Below are positions 7,590 through 16,290 of a stretch of DNA of 23,431 bases, in pieces. The translations under genes and the position numbers were made by a program. The stretch comes from Lachnospiraceae bacterium UBA7598 (GTDB lineage: Bacteria > Bacillota > Clostridia > Lachnospirales > Lachnospiraceae): contig DLQV01000061.1 in NCBI GenBank assembly GCA_002474415.1, forward strand, positions 1 to 23,431. The letters are read 5' to 3'. Under the pieces are notes generated by a model. That model saw only the letters and a list, made by a program, of their open reading frames with translations, searched no databases and had not been told where the DNA came from. Position 1 is the first letter of the stretch; every line of letters starts with the position of its first letter.

Positions 7590-7618
7590 TTGTACTGGGA
7601 AAAAACAGTTGCTATAAT
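7590..7618 (+). promoter_or_regulatory. Promoter of the GH20/ABC-transporter operon
   Basis: TTGTAC (7590-7595), a 17-base spacer and a perfect TATAAT (7613-7618), 29 bases before the GH20 ATG. The octamer ATTGTACT occurs at 7562-7569 and again at 7589-7596, overlapping the -35. No terminator separates this promoter from the ROK gene, so read-through from the upstream promoter is also likely. Confidence 0.75.
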
Positions 7619-7647
7619 ACAGAAAAACAGAAAGGAGGAACAAGGAT

Positions 7648-9486
7648 ATGAGAGTTTATCTGTGTGATTGTGAAGAAAATGTAAAGAGAATGCTTACAGA
7701 AGCTATAGAGTTACAGCCATATTTTGATGCTGATTATGGAGTGGCATTAGAGATTCAAAAACAGCAGGAGAATGGCTATCAGATCACATTTGAATCAGAA
7801 AAGTGTCGGATTGCCTATCATACATTTCCACAGTTATGCAGAGCATTGTTGTATGTGATCGCAGCAGAGGAAAAGACGGATGTGACAGAACATTGTGCGT
7901 TCGGGGAATTTGGTGTAATGTTTGATGTTTCACGAAATGCGGTGCTTCGTATAGAAACGATGAAAACACTGATTCGTATGTGTGCTTATCTGGGGTACGA
8001 TTTTGTTGGTCTTTATATGGAAGATACCATACAGGTAGAAGAGGAACCGTATTTTGGATATATGCGTGGAGCACTGACAAGTGAGGAAATAAAAGAGGCA
8101 GATGCCTATGCAAAAATATTTGGTATCGAACTTCGCCCATTTATTCAGACACTTGCACATCTTAATCAGATTGTGAGATATGAAGAATATCAAAAGATCA
8201 TAGATACCGATGACATTCTGCTTGCGGAAGATCCAAGGACAAAGACATTACTTGAACATCTGATCGGTACCGTATCGAAAAATTTTTCTTCTAAAAAGAT
8301 TAATATCGGCATGGACGAAGCGCATATGGTTGGTTTAGGAAAATATCTGGATCAGCACGGATACCAGAATCGTCAGGAAATTATGCAGAGACATCTTGAG
8401 ATGGTGCTTTCCATTTGTAAACAATATGGATTTACGGTACAGATGTGGAGCGATATGTTTTTCCGTCTGGCTTTTCATGGTGCGTATTATGAAAATGATG
8501 TAGAAAAACTCAGGGGTATACAGATACCGCAGGAAGTGGAAATCGGATATTGGGATTATTATTCTACAGATGAAGCACACTACGATGAGATGATCCGTCG
8601 TCATAAACAGCTGACAGAGAGGACAGCATTTGTTGGAGGTGCATGGAAGTGGACCGGTTTTATCCCGCACAACCGCTATAGTATACAGGCGGGAAAGGCA
8701 GCACTTGCTGCGTGTAAAAAGAACAGGGTTGATTCTGTGACAATTACCTGCTGGGGAGATGACGGGGCAGAAGCCAGTGCTTTTAGTGTTCTTCCTACAT
8801 TTTTCGCAGATGCACAGATCGCCTATGGAAGCAGGATGAGTGAGAATGCTTTCCGGTTATTGACTGGATATCGGTTACAGGAATTTTTGGGACTGGATGA
8901 TGTAAATCCATATATAGAGGATGGATTAACTCACAATAATGCAAGCAAATATCTGCTTTACAATGATCCGCTGATCGGAACATTTGATTCTGTTATCCGG
9001 GAAGATACAGCAGAGAAATTTGGAAAAACAGCAGAACTTCTGGGAGAACTACCGAAGGAAAGCCCATTTTTCTATTTGATGAAAACTGCCAGAAATTTGT
9101 GTCTTGTGTTGGAGAAAAAAGCAGATCTTGGAAAGAAAATCCGATTGGCGTACAGTCAGGAGGACAAGAAGGCATTATATGAGATTGCCAATACACAAAT
9201 TCCTGTGATATTGCAGAGACTGCAGGATTTTTATCAAAGTTTTCGAACACAATGGAATCTTGAAAACAAAAGTTATGGATTTGAAGTGCAGACGGTACGG
9301 ATTGGTGGACTTTTGCAGAGACTGAAAGATGTACAGGAAATTTTAAATGCGTATTTGAAGGAAGAGATTTCTGAGATTGCAGAACTCGAAGAACCACAGA
9401 AAGAATTTCATTATTTTGAGCAGAATGAGATCAGAAGTTTGAATTATAACTTGTGGACGGATATTGTTTCACCATCAAAAATATAA
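7648..9486 (+). CDS. Intracellular exo-beta-N-acetylhexosaminidase, GH20 (GH20C type)
   Basis: A 612-residue GH20 enzyme that removes terminal beta-linked N-acetylhexosamine. It closely resembles the cytoplasmic streptococcal GH20C group: matching segments include SRNAVL (about 95-100), LYMEDT, EPYFGYMRGA, IQTLAHLNQ, INIGMDEAHMVGLG, MWSDMFFR, GYWDYYSTDEAHY and GGAWKWTGFIPHN. The catalytic Asp-Glu pair is D223-E224 in GMDEAH. Trp333, Trp335 and the WDYY segment probably line the sugar pocket. There is no signal peptide, so it works on imported oligosaccharides. AAGGAGG precedes the ATG at a normal distance. It is the first gene after the second RpiR-type promoter and is followed 14 bases later by the transporter genes. 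Whether it prefers GlcNAc, GalNAc or ManNAc ends is not visible. Confidence 0.93.
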   Translation: MRVYLCDCEENVKRMLTEAIELQPYFDADYGVALEIQKQQENGYQITFESEKCRIAYHTFPQLCRALLYVIAAEEKTDVTEHCAFGEFGVMFDVSRNAVLRIETMKTLIRMCAYLGYDFVGLYMEDTIQVEEEPYFGYMRGALTSEEIKEADAYAKIFGIELRPFIQTLAHLNQIVRYEEYQKIIDTDDILLAEDPRTKTLLEHLIGTVSKNFSSKKINIGMDEAHMVGLGKYLDQHGYQNRQEIMQRHLEMVLSICKQYGFTVQMWSDMFFRLAFHGAYYENDVEKLRGIQIPQEVEIGYWDYYSTDEAHYDEMIRRHKQLTERTAFVGGAWKWTGFIPHNRYSIQAGKAALAACKKNRVDSVTITCWGDDGAEASAFSVLPTFFADAQIAYGSRMSENAFRLLTGYRLQEFLGLDDVNPYIEDGLTHNNASKYLLYNDPLIGTFDSVIREDTAEKFGKTAELLGELPKESPFFYLMKTARNLCLVLEKKADLGKKIRLAYSQEDKKALYEIANTQIPVILQRLQDFYQSFRTQWNLENKSYGFEVQTVRIGGLLQRLKDVQEILNAYLKEEISEIAELEEPQKEFHYFEQNEIRSLNYNLWTDIVSPSKI

Positions 9487-9500
9487 GGGAGGAAAAAAAC

Positions 9501-10778
9501 ATGAAGAAAAAATTATTAAGTGTAGTCTTATGTGCAGCAATGGCTGTTTCCATGCTGGTTGGATGTGGAAATGGCGGAGGAAGCGGAACCCAGAGCGCAG
9601 ATGCAAAAAAGTCATCTTCTGAAAATGTAACTCTGGATTTCTGGACCATTGACTTAAAAGCTACATTTGGAGACTTTTTTGACGATTTGATCGATAAATA
9701 CGAAGAGGAAAACAAAGGGGTAAAAATCAACTGGACGGATATTCCATATGCGGATGTACAGTCTAAACTGGTAGCAGCAGTTGCCGGCGGTACAGCCCCG
9801 GATGTTGTTAATTTAAATACACAGATGACATTGACACTGGCAGGACAGGGTGCCCTGACAGATTTAAATAAAGAAGCAACAGAAGATCAGAAGAGTATTT
9901 ATATCAAAGATCTTTGGGATTCAGCAAAGATAGGGGATTCTGTTTATGCATTCCCTTGGTATGCATCTCCGGATATCATGTTCTATAATCAGGATTTGTT
10001 CAAGAAAGCTGGTATGGAAGTGCCGAAAACTTTTGATGAGGCATTAAAGATGTCAAAAGAGTTCTATGAAAAAACAGGAGCTTATCTGTTCCAGCCGGAT
10101 GAATTCTTTAACATCCTGTTTGAAGAAAATATAGATATTTTAAATTCTGATGGAACTGCGGCTGCATTTAATACACAGGAAACTGCAGATCTGTTAAAAG
10201 AGTACAAGCAGTATACAGATCAGGGTGTGATTCCGAAGAACAACTGGGGAAGCTGGGATGAAGCACTGAAGCTGTTTGAGTCCGGTAAACTGGCCATTGT
10301 AAGTTCTTCTGGATCTTCTCTTTCACGAATCAAAGATGAGGCACCGGATATTTACAAGACAATCGCTGTTTCCAAGCCTCTGACAGGCGCTACCGGTCTG
10401 AGCCGTAATCCATTGATGAATCTGGTCGTTCCGTCAAAGAGCAAGAATCAGAAGGAAGCTATCAAGTTTGCAAATTATATCACAAATGACGAAAATCAGC
10501 TGGCATTCTGTAAGAAGGTATCCATTTTCCCTTCTACGACAAAGGCAAGTCAGGATTCTTATTTTACCTCTGATACGGAGACCTTGGAAGGACAGGCAAG
10601 TGCTATGTCAGCAGAAGCAAGCCAGACATCAAAAGACTTCTCGCTTGGTGTTGCCAATCAGTCAAACATTGAAGATGCAGTTAATAAAGTTTATCAGGCA
10701 TGCATTGTAAATGGTGATGATATCCAAAAATCACTGGATCAGGGAGAAGCGGATGTAAATAAGCTGTTAAAACAGTAA
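9501..10778 (+). CDS. CUT1 ABC transporter sugar-binding lipoprotein
   Basis: A 425-residue extracellular solute-binding protein of the carbohydrate-uptake-1 class. It has a lipoprotein signal peptide: basic MKKK, a hydrophobic stretch and the lipobox LVGC with the lipidated Cys at residue 22, followed by a Gly/Ser-rich linker. The mature part has the family pattern: VTLDFWTID, YEEENKGVKINWTDIPYADVQSKLVAAVAGGTAPDVV, and DSVYAFPWYASPDIMFYNQDLFKKAGM. It should capture the oligosaccharide at the cell surface and hand it to the two permeases. The start is ATG 9501 after AAGGGAGG. A stem-loop follows the stop codon before the first permease. Confidence 0.93.
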   Translation: MKKKLLSVVLCAAMAVSMLVGCGNGGGSGTQSADAKKSSSENVTLDFWTIDLKATFGDFFDDLIDKYEEENKGVKINWTDIPYADVQSKLVAAVAGGTAPDVVNLNTQMTLTLAGQGALTDLNKEATEDQKSIYIKDLWDSAKIGDSVYAFPWYASPDIMFYNQDLFKKAGMEVPKTFDEALKMSKEFYEKTGAYLFQPDEFFNILFEENIDILNSDGTAAAFNTQETADLLKEYKQYTDQGVIPKNNWGSWDEALKLFESGKLAIVSSSGSSLSRIKDEAPDIYKTIAVSKPLTGATGLSRNPLMNLVVPSKSKNQKEAIKFANYITNDENQLAFCKKVSIFPSTTKASQDSYFTSDTETLEGQASAMSAEASQTSKDFSLGVANQSNIEDAVNKVYQACIVNGDDIQKSLDQGEADVNKLLKQ

Positions 10779-10793
10779 TAAAATAGGAAAAGG

Positions 10794-10815
10794 TTCCCCG
10801 GCTATGTCCGGGGAA
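10794..10815 (+). promoter_or_regulatory. Intercistronic stem-loop between binding protein and permease genes
   Basis: TTCCCCGG (10794-10801) and CCGGGGAA (10808-10815) form a perfect 8-bp GC-rich stem with a 6-base loop. No T run follows, so it is a poor terminator by itself. Its place, 15 bases after the binding-protein stop and before the permease ribosome binding site, fits an mRNA-stabilising or partial-attenuation hairpin that raises binding protein relative to permease. Confidence 0.7.
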
Positions 10816-10837
10816 TTGTTTCCAGAAGGGAGATTCC

Positions 10838-11743
10838 ATGGCACAAAAAAACAGGAAAATGAGCAGGAGAATGAGGAGGGAGAGCCTGAGAGCTTACGCG
10901 TTTATGACTCCTGCATTGATCATTTTAATTTTGTTTACCATTATTCCGATTATTGGCAGTCTGATTTTAATGTTTTTTGATTATTCGGTTTTGGGACAGA
11001 CGAAATTTGTCGGATTTGGAAATTTTATACAGGCGTTTCATGATCGCGAGTTTCTTATTTCCATGAAAAACTCCATCATATTCGTAGTCATTGTACCGGT
11101 TATTCAGATATTGTCTATTTTACTGGCACTTTTGGTCAATCAGAAATTACCGGGAATTAATGTGTTCCGTACACTGTTTTATATTCCGGTTGTAACTTCT
11201 ATGGTTGCTGTTTCTATTATGTGGGGATTTATTTTTGATACCCATGGAATTATTAATACGATGTTGTCCGACTGGGGATGGATCAAACAGCCGCTTGGTT
11301 TTTTAAATAGTAAATATGCAGCAATGCCATGTTTGATGTTTATCACGATCTGGCAGGGACTTGGATATTATATGATGATGTATCTCGCAGGATTACAGGG
11401 TATTCCGAAGGAACTTACCGAAGCAGCGCAGATTGACGGAGCGAATGTGTTCCAAACGATCTTCAAGATTAAGATTCCTCTTTTAAAACCATACATATGG
11501 CTGTGCTCATTAAATTCTGTAATATCTGCCATTGGTGTTTTTGATGTTGTTTTTGTATTGACAAAAGGTGGACCAAATAACGCTACAACCGTTATTAACT
11601 ATTATTCATATACAAAAGCATTTGGTGATTTTCAGTTTGGATATGCCGCAGCGATCGGTGCAATTCAGGGTATCCTTACCACCATGCTGAGTATCGTAGT
11701 ATTTATTTATGGAAAACGGGGAGGAATGACAAACAATGAGTAA
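10838..11743 (+). CDS. CUT1 ABC transporter permease, MalF/UgpA type
   Basis: A 301-residue inner-membrane permease with six predicted hydrophobic segments (the first at about 20-47). The EAA loop contacting the ATPase is at about 190-215 (IPKELTEAAQIDGANVFQTIFKIKIPLL). A basic N-terminus (RKMSRRMRRE) places the first residues in the cytoplasm. The start is ATG 10838 after GAAGGGAG. It overlaps the second permease by 8 bases, so the two are probably made in equal amounts. No ATP-binding subunit is encoded in the window. Confidence 0.93.
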   Translation: MAQKNRKMSRRMRRESLRAYAFMTPALIILILFTIIPIIGSLILMFFDYSVLGQTKFVGFGNFIQAFHDREFLISMKNSIIFVVIVPVIQILSILLALLVNQKLPGINVFRTLFYIPVVTSMVAVSIMWGFIFDTHGIINTMLSDWGWIKQPLGFLNSKYAAMPCLMFITIWQGLGYYMMMYLAGLQGIPKELTEAAQIDGANVFQTIFKIKIPLLKPYIWLCSLNSVISAIGVFDVVFVLTKGGPNNATTVINYYSYTKAFGDFQFGYAAAIGAIQGILTTMLSIVVFIYGKRGGMTNNE

Positions 11744-12578
11744 TGAGACTGTAAGATATAAAAAAAGAAATCATATTGCCAGCCGAATTTCTACATACCT
11801 CGTACTTGCACTGGTGGCAGTTTTGTGTGCAGGACCGTTTATCTGGCTTTTATTATCATCTTTGCGAACAGGTGCAAATATTTATGATTTGCATTTTTCT
11901 CTTAAAAATTTTACCCTGTCAAATTATATAGGGGTAATCAAATATATGAATCTGGGTAAATATGTAGGGAATACCGTGATAATCACAGTTGTAGGTATCA
12001 TAATTGATGTCGTATTTTCTGCAATGTGTGCATATCCGCTGGCCACGATGGAATTTAAAGGGAAAAACCTTATTTTCGGAGTGCTTGTTGCAACCATGAT
12101 TATTCCGGCAGCAGCTGGTATGATTATTAATTACCTTACGATTTCACAGATGCATCTGTTAAATACCTATGCTGGCGTTATCCTTCCGACTTCCGTAAAG
12201 ACCTTTAGTATTATCCTGCTTCGTCAGGCTTATCTGGGAATTCCGAAGGAACTTATAGAAGCTGCAAAGATTGATGGTGCCGGGGAACTGCGTACCTGGG
12301 CAACCATTATGATTCCTGGAATTATGCCAAGTATTTCTACAATTATTATCTTTGATTTTATTGGAAACTGGAATGCGTTCTTATGGCCGATTATCGTTTT
12401 GCAGGATCCGGACAAGTATCCACTGGCTACAGCGTTGCAGTATCTGAATGGTTCGTTCAGTTATAAGTTTGGTTATGTAGCGGCTGGAACTGTTATTTCA
12501 ATCATTCCGGTATTACTTGTATTTATGATCTGTCAGAAGAATTATATTGAAGCTGTCAGTGGTGCAGTAAAGGGGTAA
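11736..12578 (+). CDS. CUT1 ABC transporter permease, MalG/UgpE type
   Basis: A 280-residue partner permease with about six hydrophobic segments. The EAA loop is at about 169-195 (IPKELIEAAKIDGAGELRTWATIMIPGI), and the MalG-like C-terminal region includes NWNAFLWPIIVLQDPDKYPLATALQ. The start overlaps the end of the first permease, with GGGGAGG upstream. The fusion gene that follows begins only 4 bases after its stop, tying the latter to the transport operon. Confidence 0.93.
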   Translation: MSNETVRYKKRNHIASRISTYLVLALVAVLCAGPFIWLLLSSLRTGANIYDLHFSLKNFTLSNYIGVIKYMNLGKYVGNTVIITVVGIIIDVVFSAMCAYPLATMEFKGKNLIFGVLVATMIIPAAAGMIINYLTISQMHLLNTYAGVILPTSVKTFSIILLRQAYLGIPKELIEAAKIDGAGELRTWATIMIPGIMPSISTIIIFDFIGNWNAFLWPIIVLQDPDKYPLATALQYLNGSFSYKFGYVAAGTVISIIPVLLVFMICQKNYIEAVSGAVKG

Positions 12579-12582
12579 ACCT

Positions 12583-14736
12583 ATGGAAAAAAGATATGAA
12601 GTGTGGGTGGAAATTACCGCAAATAAGGAATGGATTCTTGATGCTGTAAAGTTTGAAGAGACGATGAAGAAGTGCCGGGCGATTGGTATGACAGGAATTA
12701 TTTTAAGCGTAAAGGATACGACGGGTTTTTCTTTGTATCCAAGCAAAATCGCACCGCATTATTCGGAATATGACAAGGCATTTTTGCCGGGGCATGATTA
12801 TGTCATGCAATGTTTTTCCATCATAAAAAAACTGGGAATGAAATGTTATGCTGCATTTGATACTTTTGCAGCGGGAAACGGGAAGAAACCGCATCCGGAT
12901 ATGCCGGGAATTCAAAAAGACGGATTTGCCTGCGAAGTGTATGGTCTGGATGAGGCAGGAAAACCAGTCATCCGGAAACAACTAGAGGCTGGCAATCTGC
13001 ATACCGTGGGAAGTATTGATGATTTTGGAGAAATCTTTTTAAATCCGGGAAATGAAGAAGTTCAGACTTATGTCCTTGCATTGCTGAAGGAATTTGTGGA
13101 AACGTATCATCCGGACGGCATTGTACTTGATCGTGTGCGTTATGTGGGATTAAGTACGGATTTCAGTGAACAGAGCAGAAAAAAATGGGAAGCATATAGT
13201 GGGATATCCGACGAGAAATGGCCGGAAGATATGTATACCATTGTGCAGACAAAAAATGGATACAAGGAAAAACCGGGCAGGTATTTTGGCACTTTTGTCA
13301 CCTGGCGAATGCAGATCATACATGATTTTATTGTAAAAGTAAAACAAATGCTGCGGGAGTATCCAGATGTGGAATTCTGTGATTATACAGGGTCCTGGTA
13401 TCCGCTGTATTATCAGGTAGGAGTCAATTGGGCAGACAAAACATACACCGGAGATGAATTTCCATGGTGTGATAAAGAAAAATTACAGCAGACAGCTTAT
13501 GCAGGAGAAATTGATACGCTGCTTTCCGGCTGTTATTACGAGGATGTCACCATAGCAGAGGCGGCAAAGAACCAGAAACCAGCAGACTGGTACAGCGTGG
13601 AAGGGGCAGCAAAGCTGGCAGAACACGTGGCGGGAAATGCGACAACAATTGTGGATTCCTTATTTTTGGATCAGTATCGTGAGACACCACAGAAAATTTC
13701 ACAGGCAATTGCCATGTGTATGGAACATTCAGCCGGATGTATGTTGTTTGATCTGTCCTATCTTGTAAAAGATAATTGGTGGAAATATGCAGATGCAGTC
13801 GAATATTTGCCGATGAAGCCGGAGGATCGGGCAGATGTGGCTGAGATATGCAGAGAGGTATTTGCGCCGGAATATTTTGTGACAGCGGAAAAACTGCAGA
13901 GTCATCTGTTTGAAGATCCCGAATTTGATCTATCCACAAGCGTCTGTATGCGAGATGTGGAAAATCATGTGCTGATTGGCTTTTCTGGTGTAAAACTATC
14001 AGGGAATCAGCAATTGTATCCCGATACAGCATGGATTTCCATTTGCGGTGTCGCAAAAGGGTACCAGCATTGTGGATACGGGACACTGCTTTTGCAAAAA
14101 ACGTTGCAGCAATTACGGGAAAAAGGAATACATAAGGTTTTCCTGGGACAGGATTTTGCAAATTTCTTTTCCGGAATTCCGGCTCCCGATAAGCAGAAGT
14201 GTGGATTTTTTCAAAGGATTGGATTTACACTCAACGGAGAAGATCATTATGACCTGGAGGGAAACCTGACAGGTAATGCGAAAATCGAAGGATTTGATGA
14301 AACTCCGTGGCAGGATATCTGTGTGACAGATTGCTATCACGGGGAAAGGGAGGCATTGCTTGGTTTTCTGGACCGGGAATTCCCAGGGCGATGGGAGTAC
14401 GAGGCAAGGATGGCATTGCAACATGGAAAAGCACCGGAAGAGATCATAATGCTTTGGACACCGGACCGCTCCGAGCTGATAGGATATTGTATGCTGACGG
14501 TAGAAAAAAATGCCAGACAGCAACCAAATGGGCGCGGCGGACTTGGACCGATCGGCATTGCTAAAAAAATTCGAGGACATCATGTGGGTGATTATATACT
14601 GCGGCAGTCGCTTTGTCAGCTCCGGGAACTTGGCGTAGAGACCGTCAATATTGACTGGACAATTTTAAAAGCATTTTATGGTCAGTTTGACTTTTTTGCA
14701 GCGCGGACATATCGTGCCGCATATATGGAATTATAG
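12583..14736 (+). CDS. Fusion protein: glycoside-hydrolase-like barrel plus two GNAT acetyltransferase domains
   Basis: A 717-residue multidomain protein. Residues 1 to about 405 resemble family-10-like (GHL10/YngK-type) glycoside hydrolase barrels: MTGIILSVKDTTGFSLYPSKIAPH (36-59), KKLGMKCYAAFDTF (82-95), and HPDGIVLDRVRYVG (176-189), where the Asp at 183 is a candidate active-site residue. Residues about 410-555 form a GNAT domain with a canonical acetyl-CoA loop QHCGYG (495-500). Residues about 585-717 look like a second GNAT domain whose loop RGHHVG (664-669) has His where the first Gly is expected. No signal peptide is seen, so the protein should be cytoplasmic. It starts 4 bases after the permease and follows AGGGG. 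I do not recognise a characterised protein with this architecture. A role in processing or re-acetylating the imported glycan is inference. The GH-like part could also be non-catalytic. Confidence 0.7.
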   Translation: MEKRYEVWVEITANKEWILDAVKFEETMKKCRAIGMTGIILSVKDTTGFSLYPSKIAPHYSEYDKAFLPGHDYVMQCFSIIKKLGMKCYAAFDTFAAGNGKKPHPDMPGIQKDGFACEVYGLDEAGKPVIRKQLEAGNLHTVGSIDDFGEIFLNPGNEEVQTYVLALLKEFVETYHPDGIVLDRVRYVGLSTDFSEQSRKKWEAYSGISDEKWPEDMYTIVQTKNGYKEKPGRYFGTFVTWRMQIIHDFIVKVKQMLREYPDVEFCDYTGSWYPLYYQVGVNWADKTYTGDEFPWCDKEKLQQTAYAGEIDTLLSGCYYEDVTIAEAAKNQKPADWYSVEGAAKLAEHVAGNATTIVDSLFLDQYRETPQKISQAIAMCMEHSAGCMLFDLSYLVKDNWWKYADAVEYLPMKPEDRADVAEICREVFAPEYFVTAEKLQSHLFEDPEFDLSTSVCMRDVENHVLIGFSGVKLSGNQQLYPDTAWISICGVAKGYQHCGYGTLLLQKTLQQLREKGIHKVFLGQDFANFFSGIPAPDKQKCGFFQRIGFTLNGEDHYDLEGNLTGNAKIEGFDETPWQDICVTDCYHGEREALLGFLDREFPGRWEYEARMALQHGKAPEEIIMLWTPDRSELIGYCMLTVEKNARQQPNGRGGLGPIGIAKKIRGHHVGDYILRQSLCQLRELGVETVNIDWTILKAFYGQFDFFAARTYRAAYMEL

Positions 14737-14737
14737 G

Positions 14738-14747
14738 TTGTATACAA
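14738..14747. promoter_or_regulatory. Perfect 10-bp palindrome after the fusion gene
   Basis: TTGTATACAA is self-complementary and starts two bases after the stop of the GH-like/GNAT gene, in the 45-base gap before the DUF4127 gene. It resembles GntR-type half-site spacing, but no promoter with good -35 and -10 boxes is seen beside it. It may be chance. Confidence 0.25.
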
Positions 14748-14781
14748 ACAGGAATGGGACAAAACTGAGAGGATTATAACA

Positions 14782-16290
14782 TTGAAAAAAAAGATAGTGA
14801 TAGTTCCGCTGGATGAGCGGCCATGTAATATGCTTTTCCCGGAACGATTATTTTTGAATGAAGATTTTAATATAGTAAGACCTGAGACGCTGGGAAACAA
14901 GAAACAACCGGCAGATCTGGATAAACTGGCCTCTTTCCTGAGAAAAGAATGTAAAGATGCAGATGGACTGATTCTGTCAGTGGATACACTGCTCTATGGC
15001 GGTCTGATTCCCTCCCGGATTCATCATGAAATGAAAGAGACATTACTTTCCCGCATGGAACTGATCCGGGAGATCAGAAAAGAAAATCCCAAGATGCTGA
15101 TCTATGCGTTTCAGGTAATTATGCGTTGCCCGAATTATTCCAGCAGCGATGAAGAACCGGATTATTATGAGCAGTATGGAAAAGAAATCCATGATGCAGG
15201 GGTGGTTATTCATAAAAGCAGACTCGGAATAAAAAGCCAGGCACAGTTATCCAAACTGATGGATAAGATCGATCAGGAATGTCTGAATGATTATATTGCC
15301 AGACGTGAGACGAACCGCTTTATGAATGTGGAAACATTGCAGTATCTGAGAGATGGCTGGATTGATGCTTTGGTCATTCCACAGGATGATTCTGCAGCAT
15401 ATGGATATGCAGCGATGGATCAGGCGAGCATCCGTGAAAAAGTCAGGGAATATGACATGGTAGACAAGGTGCTGGTTTATCCGGGAGCAGATGAAGTAGA
15501 GCTGACATTGCTTTCCCGCATGCTCAATGTGATGCATGGGAAATGTCCAAAGGTGTATGTGAAATACGCAGTAGAAAAGGCAAGAGACATTGTGCCGCTG
15601 TATGAGGGGCTGCCACTTGCAGAGACATTGAAATATCATATTTTGTCGGCGGGATGTCAGCAGACGGAAAGTTATGAACAGGCAGATTTTATCCTTGCAG
15701 TAACCGCTCCGGGAGAGCAGATGCAGGAAGCGGCAGGACAGTTCATCAATCATAAAAAATGGTATGAACAGCGCAATCTGCCGGAAATGATTGAGTTCTT
15801 GAAGGAACGCATCAAGGAACATAAGATTGTATCCATTGCGGACAATGCATATGCCAACGGTGGGGATATTATGTTTATGCATTTGTTGGATAAGAATCAG
15901 CTGCTTATGCAGGTTGGCGGGTATGCGGGATGGAATACTTCGGCAAATACCATTGGCACAGCTATTGCAGAGGCGATTGATGTACTTTACAACGGAAAAA
16001 GCAGGCAGCATGACGATTTCCTTGTGGAGCGCTATCTGGAGGATGGCGGTTATTGTAGTGTAGTGAGGAGCCATGTTACGGAACAGCTTCCTTCGGATAT
16101 GAATTATTTTGATGTAAAGGAAACGCAGGGGATTGTCAGTGATCAGGTAAAACAGGAATTGCAGACTTTTGCACAAAAAACATTGCCATCCATTGCAGAC
16201 CAGCTGGTAATCACCAGGGTAGCGATGCCATGGAAGCGGATGTTTGAAGTGGATCTGGAGGTGAAGTACTGTCATGAAAAGATGGTATAA
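14782..16290 (+). CDS. DUF4127 family protein, function unknown
   Basis: A 502-residue protein recognised as DUF4127 by its N-terminal VPLDERPCN (residues 8-16). Other motifs that look conserved and acidic are SVDTLLYGGLIPSR (66-79), QDDSAAYG (201-208), PGADEVELTLLSR (234-246), ADNAYANGGD (353-362) and GYAGWNTSANTIGTA (380-394). Clusters like these suggest an enzyme active site, but no activity is known to me. The start is taken as TTG 14782: GAGAGG is 9 bases upstream and the family motif begins at residue 8, while the next in-frame ATG would cut into it. There is no signal peptide. The gene ends 17 bases inside the PHP gene, so the two are coupled. The context suggests glycan metabolism. 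Confidence 0.85.
   Translation: MKKKIVIVPLDERPCNMLFPERLFLNEDFNIVRPETLGNKKQPADLDKLASFLRKECKDADGLILSVDTLLYGGLIPSRIHHEMKETLLSRMELIREIRKENPKMLIYAFQVIMRCPNYSSSDEEPDYYEQYGKEIHDAGVVIHKSRLGIKSQAQLSKLMDKIDQECLNDYIARRETNRFMNVETLQYLRDGWIDALVIPQDDSAAYGYAAMDQASIREKVREYDMVDKVLVYPGADEVELTLLSRMLNVMHGKCPKVYVKYAVEKARDIVPLYEGLPLAETLKYHILSAGCQQTESYEQADFILAVTAPGEQMQEAAGQFINHKKWYEQRNLPEMIEFLKERIKEHKIVSIADNAYANGGDIMFMHLLDKNQLLMQVGGYAGWNTSANTIGTAIAEAIDVLYNGKSRQHDDFLVERYLEDGGYCSVVRSHVTEQLPSDMNYFDVKETQGIVSDQVKQELQTFAQKTLPSIADQLVITRVAMPWKRMFEVDLEVKYCHEKMV

Noticed and set aside
13547..14161. Minus-strand open frame of 204 codons inside the GH-like/GNAT gene
   Set aside because: Shadow of the coding frame; low-complexity Pro/Ser/Leu-rich product without family features.
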